DNA from: Halocynthiibacter sp049608145
Lineage (GTDB): Bacteria > Pseudomonadota > Alphaproteobacteria > Rhodobacterales > Rhodobacteraceae
DNA length: 51,983 nt
Direction of reading: 5' to 3'
NCBI RefSeq assembly: GCF_049608145.1
Contig: NZ_JBMYXF010000020.1
Span: forward strand, 1 to 51,983
Each line of letters begins with the position of its first letter. Positions within the stretch are counted from its first letter, which is position 1. The notes beneath the pieces are model-generated. The model worked only from the letters and a program-made list of their open reading frames with translations. It was not told the DNA's origin and did no database searches. This document shows, in pieces, positions 8,803-16,856 of this stretch. The position numbers were made by a program, and so were the translations under genes.

Positions 8803-9860
8803 TGACCTGTCTCCGCATTCTGCAGCTCTGCAACGATGTCATTCCACAGCGTCACCATATTTTCATCGATGCGACGATCCGGGAAGATCTGCAGAATGAT
8901 CCGTCCCTCGGCATCAAAAGCTTCCAAGGAAACAGCGGGCCCACGTTTCGTTGGCTTGGTCACAACATAAACTTCAGCCACATGGTCTTCCCGCAGATGC
9001 ATGTCAAAACGTGGGTCCAACACGTTGAACCATGGCCCCATGCGTTTCAGATTTTTCGCAGCTCCGCCGTGGATCTGAATACAGCCGCGGTTGCCAACAA
9101 AGATCATCACATGGGCATCTTTCGCAGACACCAATTCCAGTGCTTTAGACACACTGTCATTTTCGACCAAACGCACATAGGGGGCACCGGCGATCCGATA
9201 CGCACCAAGACGGTTCATCTTCAGTTGGGACACAATCCGCCCAAATTGATGCGTATCCGTCATCGCATCCCATTCCGCACGCAGTTTATCGGCCTTGTCC
9301 GGATCCGCCTTAGGCATTTCAGGCACACCCTTGCTGCGGATCTCAATCGGGCTCTCCTGATCTGCAAGCTTCAGCTCTGCAACAATTGCGCCCCATAGGT
9401 CATGATTGCTGTCCTCACGCAAATGGATCTTATGTACGGCCATGCCCGTGCTTCCAAAGATCTGAAGACTACGGCGCGGGCCATTTTCACCGGGTTTCTC
9501 CACCGCGAACCCATGGGTCCAGAACTTGCCGAAGATGCGCAAGTCAACATCAGGCCCCAGCACCATCGATGCATGTGCACCATCATGCCAGTCATCATAG
9601 GTACCAACCCGTTCAATTACACAACTTTCATTGCGGGTCAGGGCCAGAACCTCGCCCAATTTCTTTGCGGCACCGATAATATCATCTGGCATGGCAGAGA
9701 TACGCGTCACGCGTTGCCCATCATGCTCTCCCGTGTATGCGGCAACAAACTCTGCCTCACTGATTCCAAGATTATCTGCAAAATCACGTTCGCGGCTTTG
9801 CGGGTTTTCACTGCGCGCAGCACGTATTTCAGCGGCGGTGGGTTTGATTTCGTCCAGCAT
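8799..9860 (-). CDS. hmuS: Hemin-degrading factor / heme chaperone
   Basis: A 353-residue cytoplasmic HemS/ChuX-type protein with two tandem repeats of the same fold. Recognisable segments are LGEVLALTRNESCVIERVG and GNRGCIQIHGGAAKNLKRMGPW, the latter paralleling the heme-site segment of HemS/HmuS. The start at 9860 (MLDEIKPTAAEI) is preferred over an upstream TTG at 9902 because GGGAAG lies about seven bases before it. It is the first gene of hmuSTUV, transcribed leftward from the divergent promoter region shared with the receptor. Confidence 0.93.
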   Translation of the reverse strand: MLDEIKPTAAEIRAARSENPQSRERDFADNLGISEAEFVAAYTGEHDGQRVTRISAMPDDIIGAAKKLGEVLALTRNESCVIERVGTYDDWHDGAHASMVLGPDVDLRIFGKFWTHGFAVEKPGENGPRRSLQIFGSTGMAVHKIHLREDSNHDLWGAIVAELKLADQESPIEIRSKGVPEMPKADPDKADKLRAEWDAMTDTHQFGRIVSQLKMNRLGAYRIAGAPYVRLVENDSVSKALELVSAKDAHVMIFVGNRGCIQIHGGAAKNLKRMGPWFNVLDPRFDMHLREDHVAEVYVVTKPTKRGPAVSLEAFDAEGRIILQIFPDRRIDENMVTLWNDIVAELQNAETGQ

Positions 9861-10082
9861 TTCAAAGCTTCCCGGATGTGGCTTTGTCTGGCGAAGGGGC
9901 AAATCACCCGTTGCTGGAGCGTGTTGTATTTTTCGTCACAGCCGTGTTTTTCATTAGTTGACAGTTTTAGTCAAGTTCATTATCGAACGCATCGACTTCT
10001 CCGGGAAACATCCGGCGACGGGATCACACGCCAGCCTGCCTTTGCATGCCAGCCCGACGCAAAAATGGATGAGGGGAAGACC
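9861..10082. promoter_or_regulatory. Divergent heme-operon promoter region with small dyad
   Basis: This 222-bp region separates hmuS (leftward) from the receptor gene (rightward). The most symmetrical element is ttgac-N7-gtcaa at 9958-9974, inside an AT-rich stretch (tcattagttgacagttttag). Both operons concern heme uptake, so an iron-responsive operator is expected here, and this dyad is the leading candidate. I cannot assign it to a particular regulator from the sequence alone. Confidence 0.5.
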
Positions 10083-12137
10083 ATGCACCGACATGCTTCA
10101 AATAAAATGAGACTGCTTACAAGCACCACGCTTGCAGGCGTATTAACCGCTGTACTTGCAGTTCCAGCATTCGCACAGGAAACCGTTCCACAGGAACAGG
10201 GTTTCTTCACAATGCTGGGGCGCTTGGTATTTGGCGCAGGTTCTGAACGCGTGGCAATTGACGTGCCACAGGCTGTGACTGTGCTGAATCAGGACGATAT
10301 CGATCGTGAACAGGCAACGACAGTTGGTGATGTGCTGGAACGCATCCCGGGTGTGACAACCGTCGGTTCTGAAAGCCGCTGGGGCGAAAGCTTTAACATT
10401 CGTGGCATTGGCGGCGGTGGATCCGCAGATGAACCACGTATCATCATGCAGATTGATGGCGTTGGTAAATATTATGAACAGTATCGCATGGGATCGCTCT
10501 TTTCTGAGCCGGAATTCCTGAAGCGCGTAGAAGTCCTGCGCGGCCCGTCGTCCTCTACGCTTTATGGTTCAGGTGCCATTGCAGGTGTGATTGCGATGGA
10601 AACTGTGGACGCCTCAGATGTGATTGAAGAAGAAGGTGACACCTTTGCACTTCGACAGCGCCTGCAGTTCAGCGACAATGGGAACGGGCGCCTATCCAGT
10701 TCGCTTCTGGCCTTTGCGCCGAATGACCAGTTTGAGGCGCTTTTTGGTTACACTTGGCGTGACTCTGACATTGCGGAAAACGGAAATGGCACGCCTTTAC
10801 ATGGGACAGAAGGTGTTTCTCGTGGGCTTCTGGCAAAGGCTGCCTACAGCTTTGGTGGCGCGCACTCTGTCGAAGTGTCTTATCTGCGCGATGATTCATC
10901 CATCAATGATCAGCCGTATAATCTGGTAGATGCGACCACGACCTGGGGTACTGTGGATCGGGATATTCAGGACAGCACCGCAATCTTCCTGTATAATTTT
11001 AATCCCGAAGACAACGGTCTGATCAACCTGGACGCACAGCTTTCTTATTCTGAGACTGCAGTTGATATGGAGGATGCTCAGGGTACGTTTATCCCGCCGG
11101 CTGATTATGCCTATGAAACGGTTACACTAAAACTTGAAAACCAGGCAGAATGGTCAGGCGCCAACTTCGAAAACTATCTGACAGCGGGTTTCTCGATTGC
11201 AGAACAGGATCGTCGTGCGGAACAAATTACCGGCGGGGCTGGTTTTTCTTACCATCCTGAAGGAACGGCAAGAACGACAAGCATCTACGCGCAGAACGAA
11301 CTGGTGTTCGATGACCGGTTCACCATTATTGCCGGCCTGCGCGCGGATCATCAGAAAATGACGCCAGGGCCGCTTGTTCCGACAATCGACGAAACCTCTG
11401 ATACGGCATATGCAGCGAACCTTGCGCTTCACTATGCGTTTGATAATGGCTGGGCGGCCTTCGGGTCTGCGTCCTATACCGAACGTCTTCCGGTTCTGGA
11501 TGAAATATATGACACCCGTGCCACAAGCGGTGGCGCTACGGATGCTGCCTTGGGAACGCTGCGCTCTGAAACCAGCCGTAACGTTGAGCTTGGTGCGGCA
11601 TGGTCCGGCGAACAATTGTTTGGTGATGATGACAGCCTGTCCTTCAAAGGGGTGGTATTCAGCAATGACCTGTCAGATCAGATCGCACGAAACAACGCAG
11701 GCACGGCTGTTGGGGCAATTACGCCAACCTATATCAACCTTGGCAGCAACCGCATTTCGGGGATTGAGCTTGAAGCGTCTTATGAGACCGGAACCTGGTT
11801 TGGATCTATGGCCTATACTCATCTGACCAGCACGAATGCCGACTATGAGTTGCCTGCAGATGCAATGCAACTTTCCTTGGGAACACGTTTGCCGGATCAG
11901 AACCTTGAGTTTGGCTGGAGCGTTGCTCTGGTAAAAGGCGCCTCTGATGGCACCCCGGGATATGGCGTGCATGATGCTTATGCCCTTTGGGAGCCTGATC
12001 AGGGTCTGATGGAGGGTGTCGGTGTGCGTCTTGGTGTCTCGAACCTGTTTGATAAACAATACCGCTCTAATCTGCAGTCGTCACAGACTTCCCGGATCGG
12101 CCGTACTGTAAGCCTGACACTGACAAAAACTTTCTAA
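10083..12137 (+). CDS. hmuR: TonB-dependent heme receptor
   Basis: An outer-membrane receptor of 684 residues. The signal peptide spans residues 1 to about 31 (MRLLTSTTLAGVLTAVLAVP core, ending AFA-QE). The plug domain includes QATTVGDVLERIPGVTTVGS and SFNIRGIGG near residues 70-120, and RVEVLRGPSSSTLYGSGAIAG. The barrel ends with the typical terminal phenylalanine (TLTKTF). FRAP-like (ERLPVLDEIY) and NPNL-like (LRSETSRNVELG) motifs occur in the barrel, but no histidine lies between them, unlike typical heme receptors. The start at 10083 has gagggga ten to five bases upstream and begins the signal peptide; upstream in-frame ATGs overlap hmuS. It heads the receptor-energy-transduction operon. 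Confidence 0.93.
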   Translation: MHRHASNKMRLLTSTTLAGVLTAVLAVPAFAQETVPQEQGFFTMLGRLVFGAGSERVAIDVPQAVTVLNQDDIDREQATTVGDVLERIPGVTTVGSESRWGESFNIRGIGGGGSADEPRIIMQIDGVGKYYEQYRMGSLFSEPEFLKRVEVLRGPSSSTLYGSGAIAGVIAMETVDASDVIEEEGDTFALRQRLQFSDNGNGRLSSSLLAFAPNDQFEALFGYTWRDSDIAENGNGTPLHGTEGVSRGLLAKAAYSFGGAHSVEVSYLRDDSSINDQPYNLVDATTTWGTVDRDIQDSTAIFLYNFNPEDNGLINLDAQLSYSETAVDMEDAQGTFIPPADYAYETVTLKLENQAEWSGANFENYLTAGFSIAEQDRRAEQITGGAGFSYHPEGTARTTSIYAQNELVFDDRFTIIAGLRADHQKMTPGPLVPTIDETSDTAYAANLALHYAFDNGWAAFGSASYTERLPVLDEIYDTRATSGGATDAALGTLRSETSRNVELGAAWSGEQLFGDDDSLSFKGVVFSNDLSDQIARNNAGTAVGAITPTYINLGSNRISGIELEASYETGTWFGSMAYTHLTSTNADYELPADAMQLSLGTRLPDQNLEFGWSVALVKGASDGTPGYGVHDAYALWEPDQGLMEGVGVRLGVSNLFDKQYRSNLQSSQTSRIGRTVSLTLTKTF

Positions 12138-12154
12138 TCACAAAGGAAAGAACT

Positions 12155-12607
12155 ATGAAAACCCATGATCGCAATTTCCCTCAGCTGGCGGGTGCATTGA
12201 TAATAGCCGGACTGGCGGTCATGGGGGGACCGGCGCAGGCGGGAACATCTGTGCCGGAACCTCAGATTTCAATTGAATTGAATGCCGTTACTCCCACTGA
12301 AAGCGGCTGTCGCCTAAGCTTTCTTGCCCAGAACTCTCTTGGGGAAGATCTGGAACGTCTGGTGCTGGAAACAGTCCTATTCACCCGCGAAGGCGCGGTT
12401 CAGACCATGACATTATTTGATTTCCAGTCTCTGCCCACAGGGCGCCCTCGTGTACGCCAGTTTGATCTGGCCAGTGCCAATTGCGCCGGACTGGGGAATA
12501 TTCTGATCAATGGTGTGAACCAATGTGTAGGCGGCGATCTGGATGCAAACATCTGCGCCGACGCATTGCGTCTGCAAAGCCGAACCGAAAATGAGGTACT
12601 GGGATGA
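12155..12607 (+). CDS. Small exported protein of the heme-receptor operon
   Basis: A protein of 150 residues with an N-terminal signal (LAGALIIAGLAVMGGPAQA-GT). The mature part of about 115 residues is a small, probably beta-rich domain with four cysteines (SGCRLSF, ANCAGLG, NQCVGG, NICADA), which could form two disulfides in the periplasm. I do not recognise a named family, but it resembles conserved proteins found between receptor and exbB genes in related bacteria. It starts 17 bp after the receptor stop with an aaaggaaag ribosome-binding site and overlaps exbB by 4 bp (ATGA). A role as a periplasmic accessory to the receptor or the TonB complex is inferred from position only. Confidence 0.85.
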   Translation: MKTHDRNFPQLAGALIIAGLAVMGGPAQAGTSVPEPQISIELNAVTPTESGCRLSFLAQNSLGEDLERLVLETVLFTREGAVQTMTLFDFQSLPTGRPRVRQFDLASANCAGLGNILINGVNQCVGGDLDANICADALRLQSRTENEVLG

Positions 12608-13263
12608 ACTGGTTGACCTATACGATTGACGCGATCCACGGTTTTGTAACGCTGGGCGGGCCTGTGGTGGCTTTACTGCTGCTGATGTCGGTGCTTTCAC
12701 TGGCCGTTGTGTTTTACAAACTGGTTCAGTTTCGGCGTTTCGGAGTCGGCAGACGCGCCAGCCTTGAAGCCGCGCTGTCAGCATATGACCGGGGCGATAT
12801 GACCGGATTGCAACTGGGTTTGGGCAAAAGTCGCAGCCATCTGCGCTTTGTCTTTACGGAAACTCTCGACGCTGAGACCCATGACAAAACCCGCCTGGCC
12901 GAACGCCTGGCGGCACGGCTGGAAGACCGCCTGGCGCAGCTTGAAACCGGTTTTCGCCCGCTGGACACCATAGCCCAGACAGCGCCACTTCTTGGGTTGT
13001 TTGGCACGGTGTTGGGCATGATCGAAGCCTTTCAGAACCTTCAAGGCGCGGGCACATCGGTTGATCCGTCGCTGCTGGCGGGCGGTATCTGGGTGGCCCT
13101 GATGACGACAGCTGTCGGCCTTGCGGTTTCCATGCCCACGGCTTTGCTTCTGACGTGGCTTGAAAGCCGTGTCGCTGGGGAACGGGTATTCGCTGATAAA
13201 GCTCTAAACATGCTGCTTTGTCCGGCAGATCAGGCGCAGGATCCCCTTCATGCGGCGGCGTAA
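12604..13263 (+). CDS. exbB: ExbB / MotA-TolQ-ExbB proton channel protein
   Basis: A 219-residue inner-membrane protein with three hydrophobic segments: residues 17-38 (PVVALLLLMSVLSLAVVF), about 117-140 (PLDTIAQTAPLLGLFGTVLGM), and about 160-185 (WVALMTTAVGLAVSMPTALLL). The second and third carry the conserved small-residue pattern of the ExbB/TolQ pore, including TAPLLGLFGTVLGMI and ALMTTAVGLAV. With ExbD it converts proton motive force into TonB movement. The ATG overlaps the previous stop (ATGA), and its end overlaps exbD by 14 bp, implying tight coupling. Confidence 0.94.
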   Translation: MNWLTYTIDAIHGFVTLGGPVVALLLLMSVLSLAVVFYKLVQFRRFGVGRRASLEAALSAYDRGDMTGLQLGLGKSRSHLRFVFTETLDAETHDKTRLAERLAARLEDRLAQLETGFRPLDTIAQTAPLLGLFGTVLGMIEAFQNLQGAGTSVDPSLLAGGIWVALMTTAVGLAVSMPTALLLTWLESRVAGERVFADKALNMLLCPADQAQDPLHAAA

Positions 13264-13639
13264 CACGGGCTTTGCAAGACGTGCTTTGTCGATGACCCCC
13301 CTGATTGATATCATCTTCCTGTTGTTGCTTTTCTTCATGCTGACTTCGACCTTCACAAAATTCGCTGAAGTCCCCCTGATCACAGCGGGGAAAACACGCA
13401 CAGAACCCGCAACGCCTAAAAACCCGGTCTTTCTGCGTGTGGCGGCAGATGGGCTGTCGGTAAACGGCGATCCAACCGATTTTGCGGACATCACCCAGGC
13501 GATCCGCAATGCGAAAACGGACCTGCCTGAAACGCTGGTGCTGTTGTCCATAGAAGAAACCGTTCCCGCCCAGTTGTTTGTCGATGCTTTAACCCGTTCG
13601 CGCGCGGTCCCGGATGTTTCCGTGGTGGTTCTGCGATGA
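13250..13639 (+). CDS. exbD: ExbD, canonical, with pore aspartate
   Basis: A 129-residue protein with a short cytoplasmic N-terminus, one transmembrane helix (residues about 18-37) and a periplasmic domain. The helix begins MTPLIDIIFLLLLFFML, with Asp20 at the position of the essential proton-carrying aspartate of ExbD/TolR (Asp25 in E. coli ExbD, from family knowledge). It overlaps exbB by 14 bp and the next exbD-like gene by 4 bp. It presumably forms the ExbB-ExbD motor with the exbB product. Confidence 0.93.
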   Translation: MRRRNTGFARRALSMTPLIDIIFLLLLFFMLTSTFTKFAEVPLITAGKTRTEPATPKNPVFLRVAADGLSVNGDPTDFADITQAIRNAKTDLPETLVLLSIEETVPAQLFVDALTRSRAVPDVSVVVLR

Positions 13640-14043
13640 AACGACGCGCTGGACATAAACGCAAAGCGGCCGAGCCCACAATCGCTCTGATCAATGTCGT
13701 CTTTCTTATGCTGATCTTCTTCCTGATCGCAGGCACCGTTGCACCCTCACTGGATGAGACATTACAACTTGTGAACGTTGAGGGACTTGATGGGCGTCCC
13801 CCACCCGACACGTTGATCCTGCATGCGGATGGGCAGCTGTCCCTGCGTGGGGACATCTTATTGCCAGAAGAAATCAACATTTCAGACCTGCCGGATGTGC
13901 AAGAAGATGACGATGGACAGATTGCCCTGCGTTTGATTCCGGATCGCGACGTGCCAGCCGTTATATTGCTCGATGTCACCGATCAACTGCGTCAGGCCGG
14001 CGCAACACAGATCTGGCTTGTGACAGAAAGGGGCCTGCAATGA
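13636..14043 (+). CDS. ExbD paralogue with Asn replacing the pore Asp
   Basis: A 135-residue ExbD/TolR-family protein with a basic N-terminus (MKRRAGHKRKAAEP), one transmembrane helix (TIALINVVFLMLIFFLIAGT) and a periplasmic domain ending VTERGLQ. Aligned to the preceding ExbD without gaps, Asn20 occupies the place of Asp20 (ALINVVF versus PLIDIIF). That aspartate is the protonatable residue in characterised ExbD/TolR/MotB proteins, so this subunit probably cannot carry protons itself. It is translationally coupled on both sides (4-bp overlaps with exbD and tonB). It may form a hetero-dimer with the canonical ExbD, which is an inference. Confidence 0.9.
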   Translation: MKRRAGHKRKAAEPTIALINVVFLMLIFFLIAGTVAPSLDETLQLVNVEGLDGRPPPDTLILHADGQLSLRGDILLPEEINISDLPDVQEDDDGQIALRLIPDRDVPAVILLDVTDQLRQAGATQIWLVTERGLQ

Positions 14044-14861
14044 AGATGCGTTCCTCCCTTATGGCAGCCGCTGCATTGACAATCTCATTGGCCTTACACG
14101 CGGTGGGCTTTGGTATGGGCTATGCCCCGGCTGACACACAGATCGCAGGGGGCGCTCCGGCTGAATTTGCACGCCTGGGGTCCGGATTTGAAGACATGGT
14201 GATGGGCATCGCAGAACCCGTCACGCCCCCCCCAATGGACGCGCAACAGGTTGAAAATGTCACTCAACCCGCAATGCCCGTGGCTGCAGTGTCCCCTTTG
14301 GACATCGCTCTTACCGCCCCAACCATCGGTGATATCGCGATCCCCAGTACACCAATTGAAACCGTGACCGCCGCGCCAGACGTGACAGCACAGACCGCAA
14401 CCGTCGACACACCACGCCCACAGGCCCGCCCTGATCGCACAACACGCCGCACCCCTGAACGACAACAGGCACGCGCCGCACCACGCGGATCAAACAACCG
14501 CCAAAACAGCACCCGGGGCCAGGAGGACGGGCATCAGGATGCAACTGCAACAGAAGCATCATCCGCGAACACAGGCAATGCACAGGCTGCAGGCAATGCA
14601 GCGGCATCCAATTACGATGGGCGGATTTGGCGCAAACTGTCGCGCACCCGCCGCGTGCGTTCCCCTGCACGGGGAGAGGCGACCGTCCGTTTTCATATTC
14701 AGGCTTCTGGAATGCCGACACGCATCCGCATCGAACTGTCCTCCGGAATCCCAGCCGTAGATCAGGCCGCAATGGAACATATCCGGCGCGCCGCCCCCTT
14801 CCCACCCCCTCCCAGTGGTGCGCGACGGGACTTTGGCTACATTTACACAGGCCGACGTTAA
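14040..14861 (+). CDS. tonB: TonB-like energy transducer
   Basis: A 273-residue protein. The N-terminal membrane helix (LMAAAALTISLALHAVGFG) carries the S-x3-H pattern (SLALH) seen in TonB transmembrane segments. A long proline-, alanine- and threonine-rich periplasmic spacer follows (residues about 30-185), including basic stretches such as RPDRTTRRTPERQQARAAPR. The C-terminal TonB domain spans about 190-273, with YDGRIWRKLSRTRR, ATVRFHIQASG and AAPFPPPPSG. It is the last gene of the operon, and its stop overlaps the stop of the convergent hydroxylase gene by 4 bp. Confidence 0.9.
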   Translation: MKMRSSLMAAAALTISLALHAVGFGMGYAPADTQIAGGAPAEFARLGSGFEDMVMGIAEPVTPPPMDAQQVENVTQPAMPVAAVSPLDIALTAPTIGDIAIPSTPIETVTAAPDVTAQTATVDTPRPQARPDRTTRRTPERQQARAAPRGSNNRQNSTRGQEDGHQDATATEASSANTGNAQAAGNAAASNYDGRIWRKLSRTRRVRSPARGEATVRFHIQASGMPTRIRIELSSGIPAVDQAAMEHIRRAAPFPPPPSGARRDFGYIYTGRR

Positions 14862-15868
14862 CGTGCATGCATTCGACGTTTGCGGGCCCGGGTCGCGGCT
14901 GTGGCCTCTTCAGATCCATCGTGGAAACTGCCAAACCACTTGTCCCAGGGCATTTCCGCATTGCCGTAATTGCATTCATAATAACGGTGATGAAGTTGAT
15001 GAAAAAACGCCCCAAGCAACAATGCCTGCCGATCTCTGGCCCAGATCGCTTCATATCCGGAATGAGATGACGCCGCACCCAGCATCAACCAATATCCTAG
15101 AAAAAGCATATGAACCGGGTGCGAAGGCAGAACCAACACAATTAAAATCGCACTCAGATATCCGGTAGCTTCAACAGGATGCATCGACATGCCTGACCAT
15201 GGCCCGGTGTTCACATTGCGATGATGCACCGCATGCACATGTCGATAGATAAAGGGCTGGTGCAAAAAGAGATGCACGACATAAAAATGAAAGCTCTGCC
15301 AAAGCGCCAGCAGTGGGAACAACAGAATAAACCACACCGGATGCGCCCAAAAGCTGAGTGTATTGATCAATCCACTGCCATACATCCACCGCAAAAAACA
15401 CTCAAGCGTGGACAAAATACTCGCCCCGAACACCATGGAATAATACATATTATCCCAGGTCTGATACCCGAATTTATACAAGGCATTTTTGCGCTTCATA
15501 TAGGGGCGCGGGTCATATTTCAGCAACTTTCCCTGGCCATCAATGCCATAGAACCAGAAATGCAGCCCACCAGCGACAACCAACAGCAAGCCCCAGTTTC
15601 GCAGGAACACCCAGATGATCCATTCAACCGAAATGACGCCCTGATCGGATGCAACCGGTTGCAACCAGAACGCCACAACAAACGCCAGCATCAGAAAAAT
15701 TGAACGATCCGAAAATTGCAGCCAGTTTTGAAAGATCCACCTGGCAAGCACTTTCACCTTGGGCGGCAGCCCCCAATACGGGGCATATTTCACGGGCAGT
15801 TCCGGATGATAATGCCATTCTCGCGACATCGGGGCGGAGTGTTCTGATGGCTTGGGGGCGTCTGACAT
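14858..15868 (-). CDS. Sterol desaturase / fatty acid hydroxylase superfamily membrane protein
   Basis: A 336-residue integral membrane di-iron oxygenase-like protein. The eight-histidine signature is present as HLFLH and HAVHHRN (around residues 215-235), H in SSHSGYE, and HQLHHRYYE near residue 290. Four or more hydrophobic segments precede and separate the motifs. Members hydroxylate or desaturate lipid chains, sterols, hopanoids or carotenoids; the substrate cannot be chosen here. The start at 15868 gives a polar N-terminus. It is convergent with tonB and divergent to a LysR regulator 104 bp away, which may control it. Confidence 0.85.
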   Translation of the reverse strand: MSDAPKPSEHSAPMSREWHYHPELPVKYAPYWGLPPKVKVLARWIFQNWLQFSDRSIFLMLAFVVAFWLQPVASDQGVISVEWIIWVFLRNWGLLLVVAGGLHFWFYGIDGQGKLLKYDPRPYMKRKNALYKFGYQTWDNMYYSMVFGASILSTLECFLRWMYGSGLINTLSFWAHPVWFILLFPLLALWQSFHFYVVHLFLHQPFIYRHVHAVHHRNVNTGPWSGMSMHPVEATGYLSAILIVLVLPSHPVHMLFLGYWLMLGAASSHSGYEAIWARDRQALLLGAFFHQLHHRYYECNYGNAEMPWDKWFGSFHDGSEEATAATRARKRRMHAR

Positions 15869-15972
15869 GCTGTATCCTGTGGCTTGCTTCAGTCAAAGCC
15901 TGTCAAAAGCTTTCCGAAAATAAAAACAAATAAAGATTGGGTTTTGGCATCGTTTTACTTATCCATGATCGC

Positions 15973-16854
15973 ATGACACATGCTTTGCCAAATCTAGTGT
16001 GGTTGCGCACCTTCGAAACTGCTGCACGGCACCTGAATTTCACAACCGCAGCAGACGAGTTGGCCATGACACAGGCCGCAGTCAGCCAACACATCCGAGC
16101 CCTTGAAAGCCGCCTTGGATGTGATCTGTTTGTCCGTGATCACCGCAAACTCAGCCTTACAGATATGGCACAGGCCTATTTGCCAGCGGTGCAAAAAGCG
16201 TTGCGGGATTTATCCTTTTCAACCAACGGATTATTCGGCCCGGGTTTTGACGATCTGGTCACAGTGCGCGCCCCGGTTTCCACAGCCATTCTCTACCTTG
16301 CCCCTCTGATGCACCAATTTCGCAACCGTTATCCCAGAACCCGCATTCGCATGGTCTCTTCCATCTGGGGAAATATGGTGTCCGGGGAACGGGTTGATGT
16401 CGAACTGCGTCTGGGATTTGGCGACTGGGAAGGCATGCAGGCTGAGAAAATATCAGACGAACATTTGGTACCTATCTGCCGTCGGGGCGCACGCGGTGAT
16501 TTTCCGACCCCAGAACATTTCCTGCACACGCCTCTGATCCATATCATCGGCTTTGATGACAACTGGACACGTTACTTTTCGGCCAATGGGTTTGACGGGC
16601 AAACCGGTACGTTTGGTGTTTCTGTGGACACAACCGCTGCGGCTTTTGATCTTGTTGGAACAGGTGCTGGATGTGCCAGTGTGATCCATCGTTTTGCCCA
16701 AGCAGGACAGGATACCGGGCGTCAGATTGACATCGCGGGCGACGCAATTGATTTCCCGCAATCGCACTATTTCCTAACCCCACACAACGCCCCGCCAGAA
16801 CGCCGCATTGTGACCGAATTCAAAGACTGGCTGCGGGAAGTTCTCGCCCAATAA
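15973..16854 (+). CDS. LysR-family transcriptional regulator (GcvA-like)
   Basis: A 293-residue LysR regulator. The N-terminal winged helix-turn-helix spans residues about 6-64 (LRTFETAARHLNFTTAADEL, then MTQAAVSQHIRALESRLGCDLF), and the effector domain fills the rest. The wording of the helix-turn-helix is closest to the GcvA/AmpR subgroup. The start at 15973 (MTHALPN) is preferred to an ATG 12 codons upstream because it gives the usual spacing to the DNA-binding domain. It is divergent to the hydroxylase gene. It converges on the amino acid transporter with only 2 bp between stops. Confidence 0.88.
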   Translation: MTHALPNLVWLRTFETAARHLNFTTAADELAMTQAAVSQHIRALESRLGCDLFVRDHRKLSLTDMAQAYLPAVQKALRDLSFSTNGLFGPGFDDLVTVRAPVSTAILYLAPLMHQFRNRYPRTRIRMVSSIWGNMVSGERVDVELRLGFGDWEGMQAEKISDEHLVPICRRGARGDFPTPEHFLHTPLIHIIGFDDNWTRYFSANGFDGQTGTFGVSVDTTAAAFDLVGTGAGCASVIHRFAQAGQDTGRQIDIAGDAIDFPQSHYFLTPHNAPPERRIVTEFKDWLREVLAQ

Positions 16855-16856
16855 CG

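Noticed and set aside
9402..10082. Upstream extension of the receptor reading frame by 227 codons
   Set aside because: The extension runs antisense through hmuS. The signal peptide and ribosome-binding site place the real start at 10083.
14311..15078. Minus-strand open frame spanning the tonB end and hydroxylase end
   Set aside because: Both overlapping genes are well supported by motifs, and the frame is Arg/Cys-rich without any family feature, as expected for a shadow.
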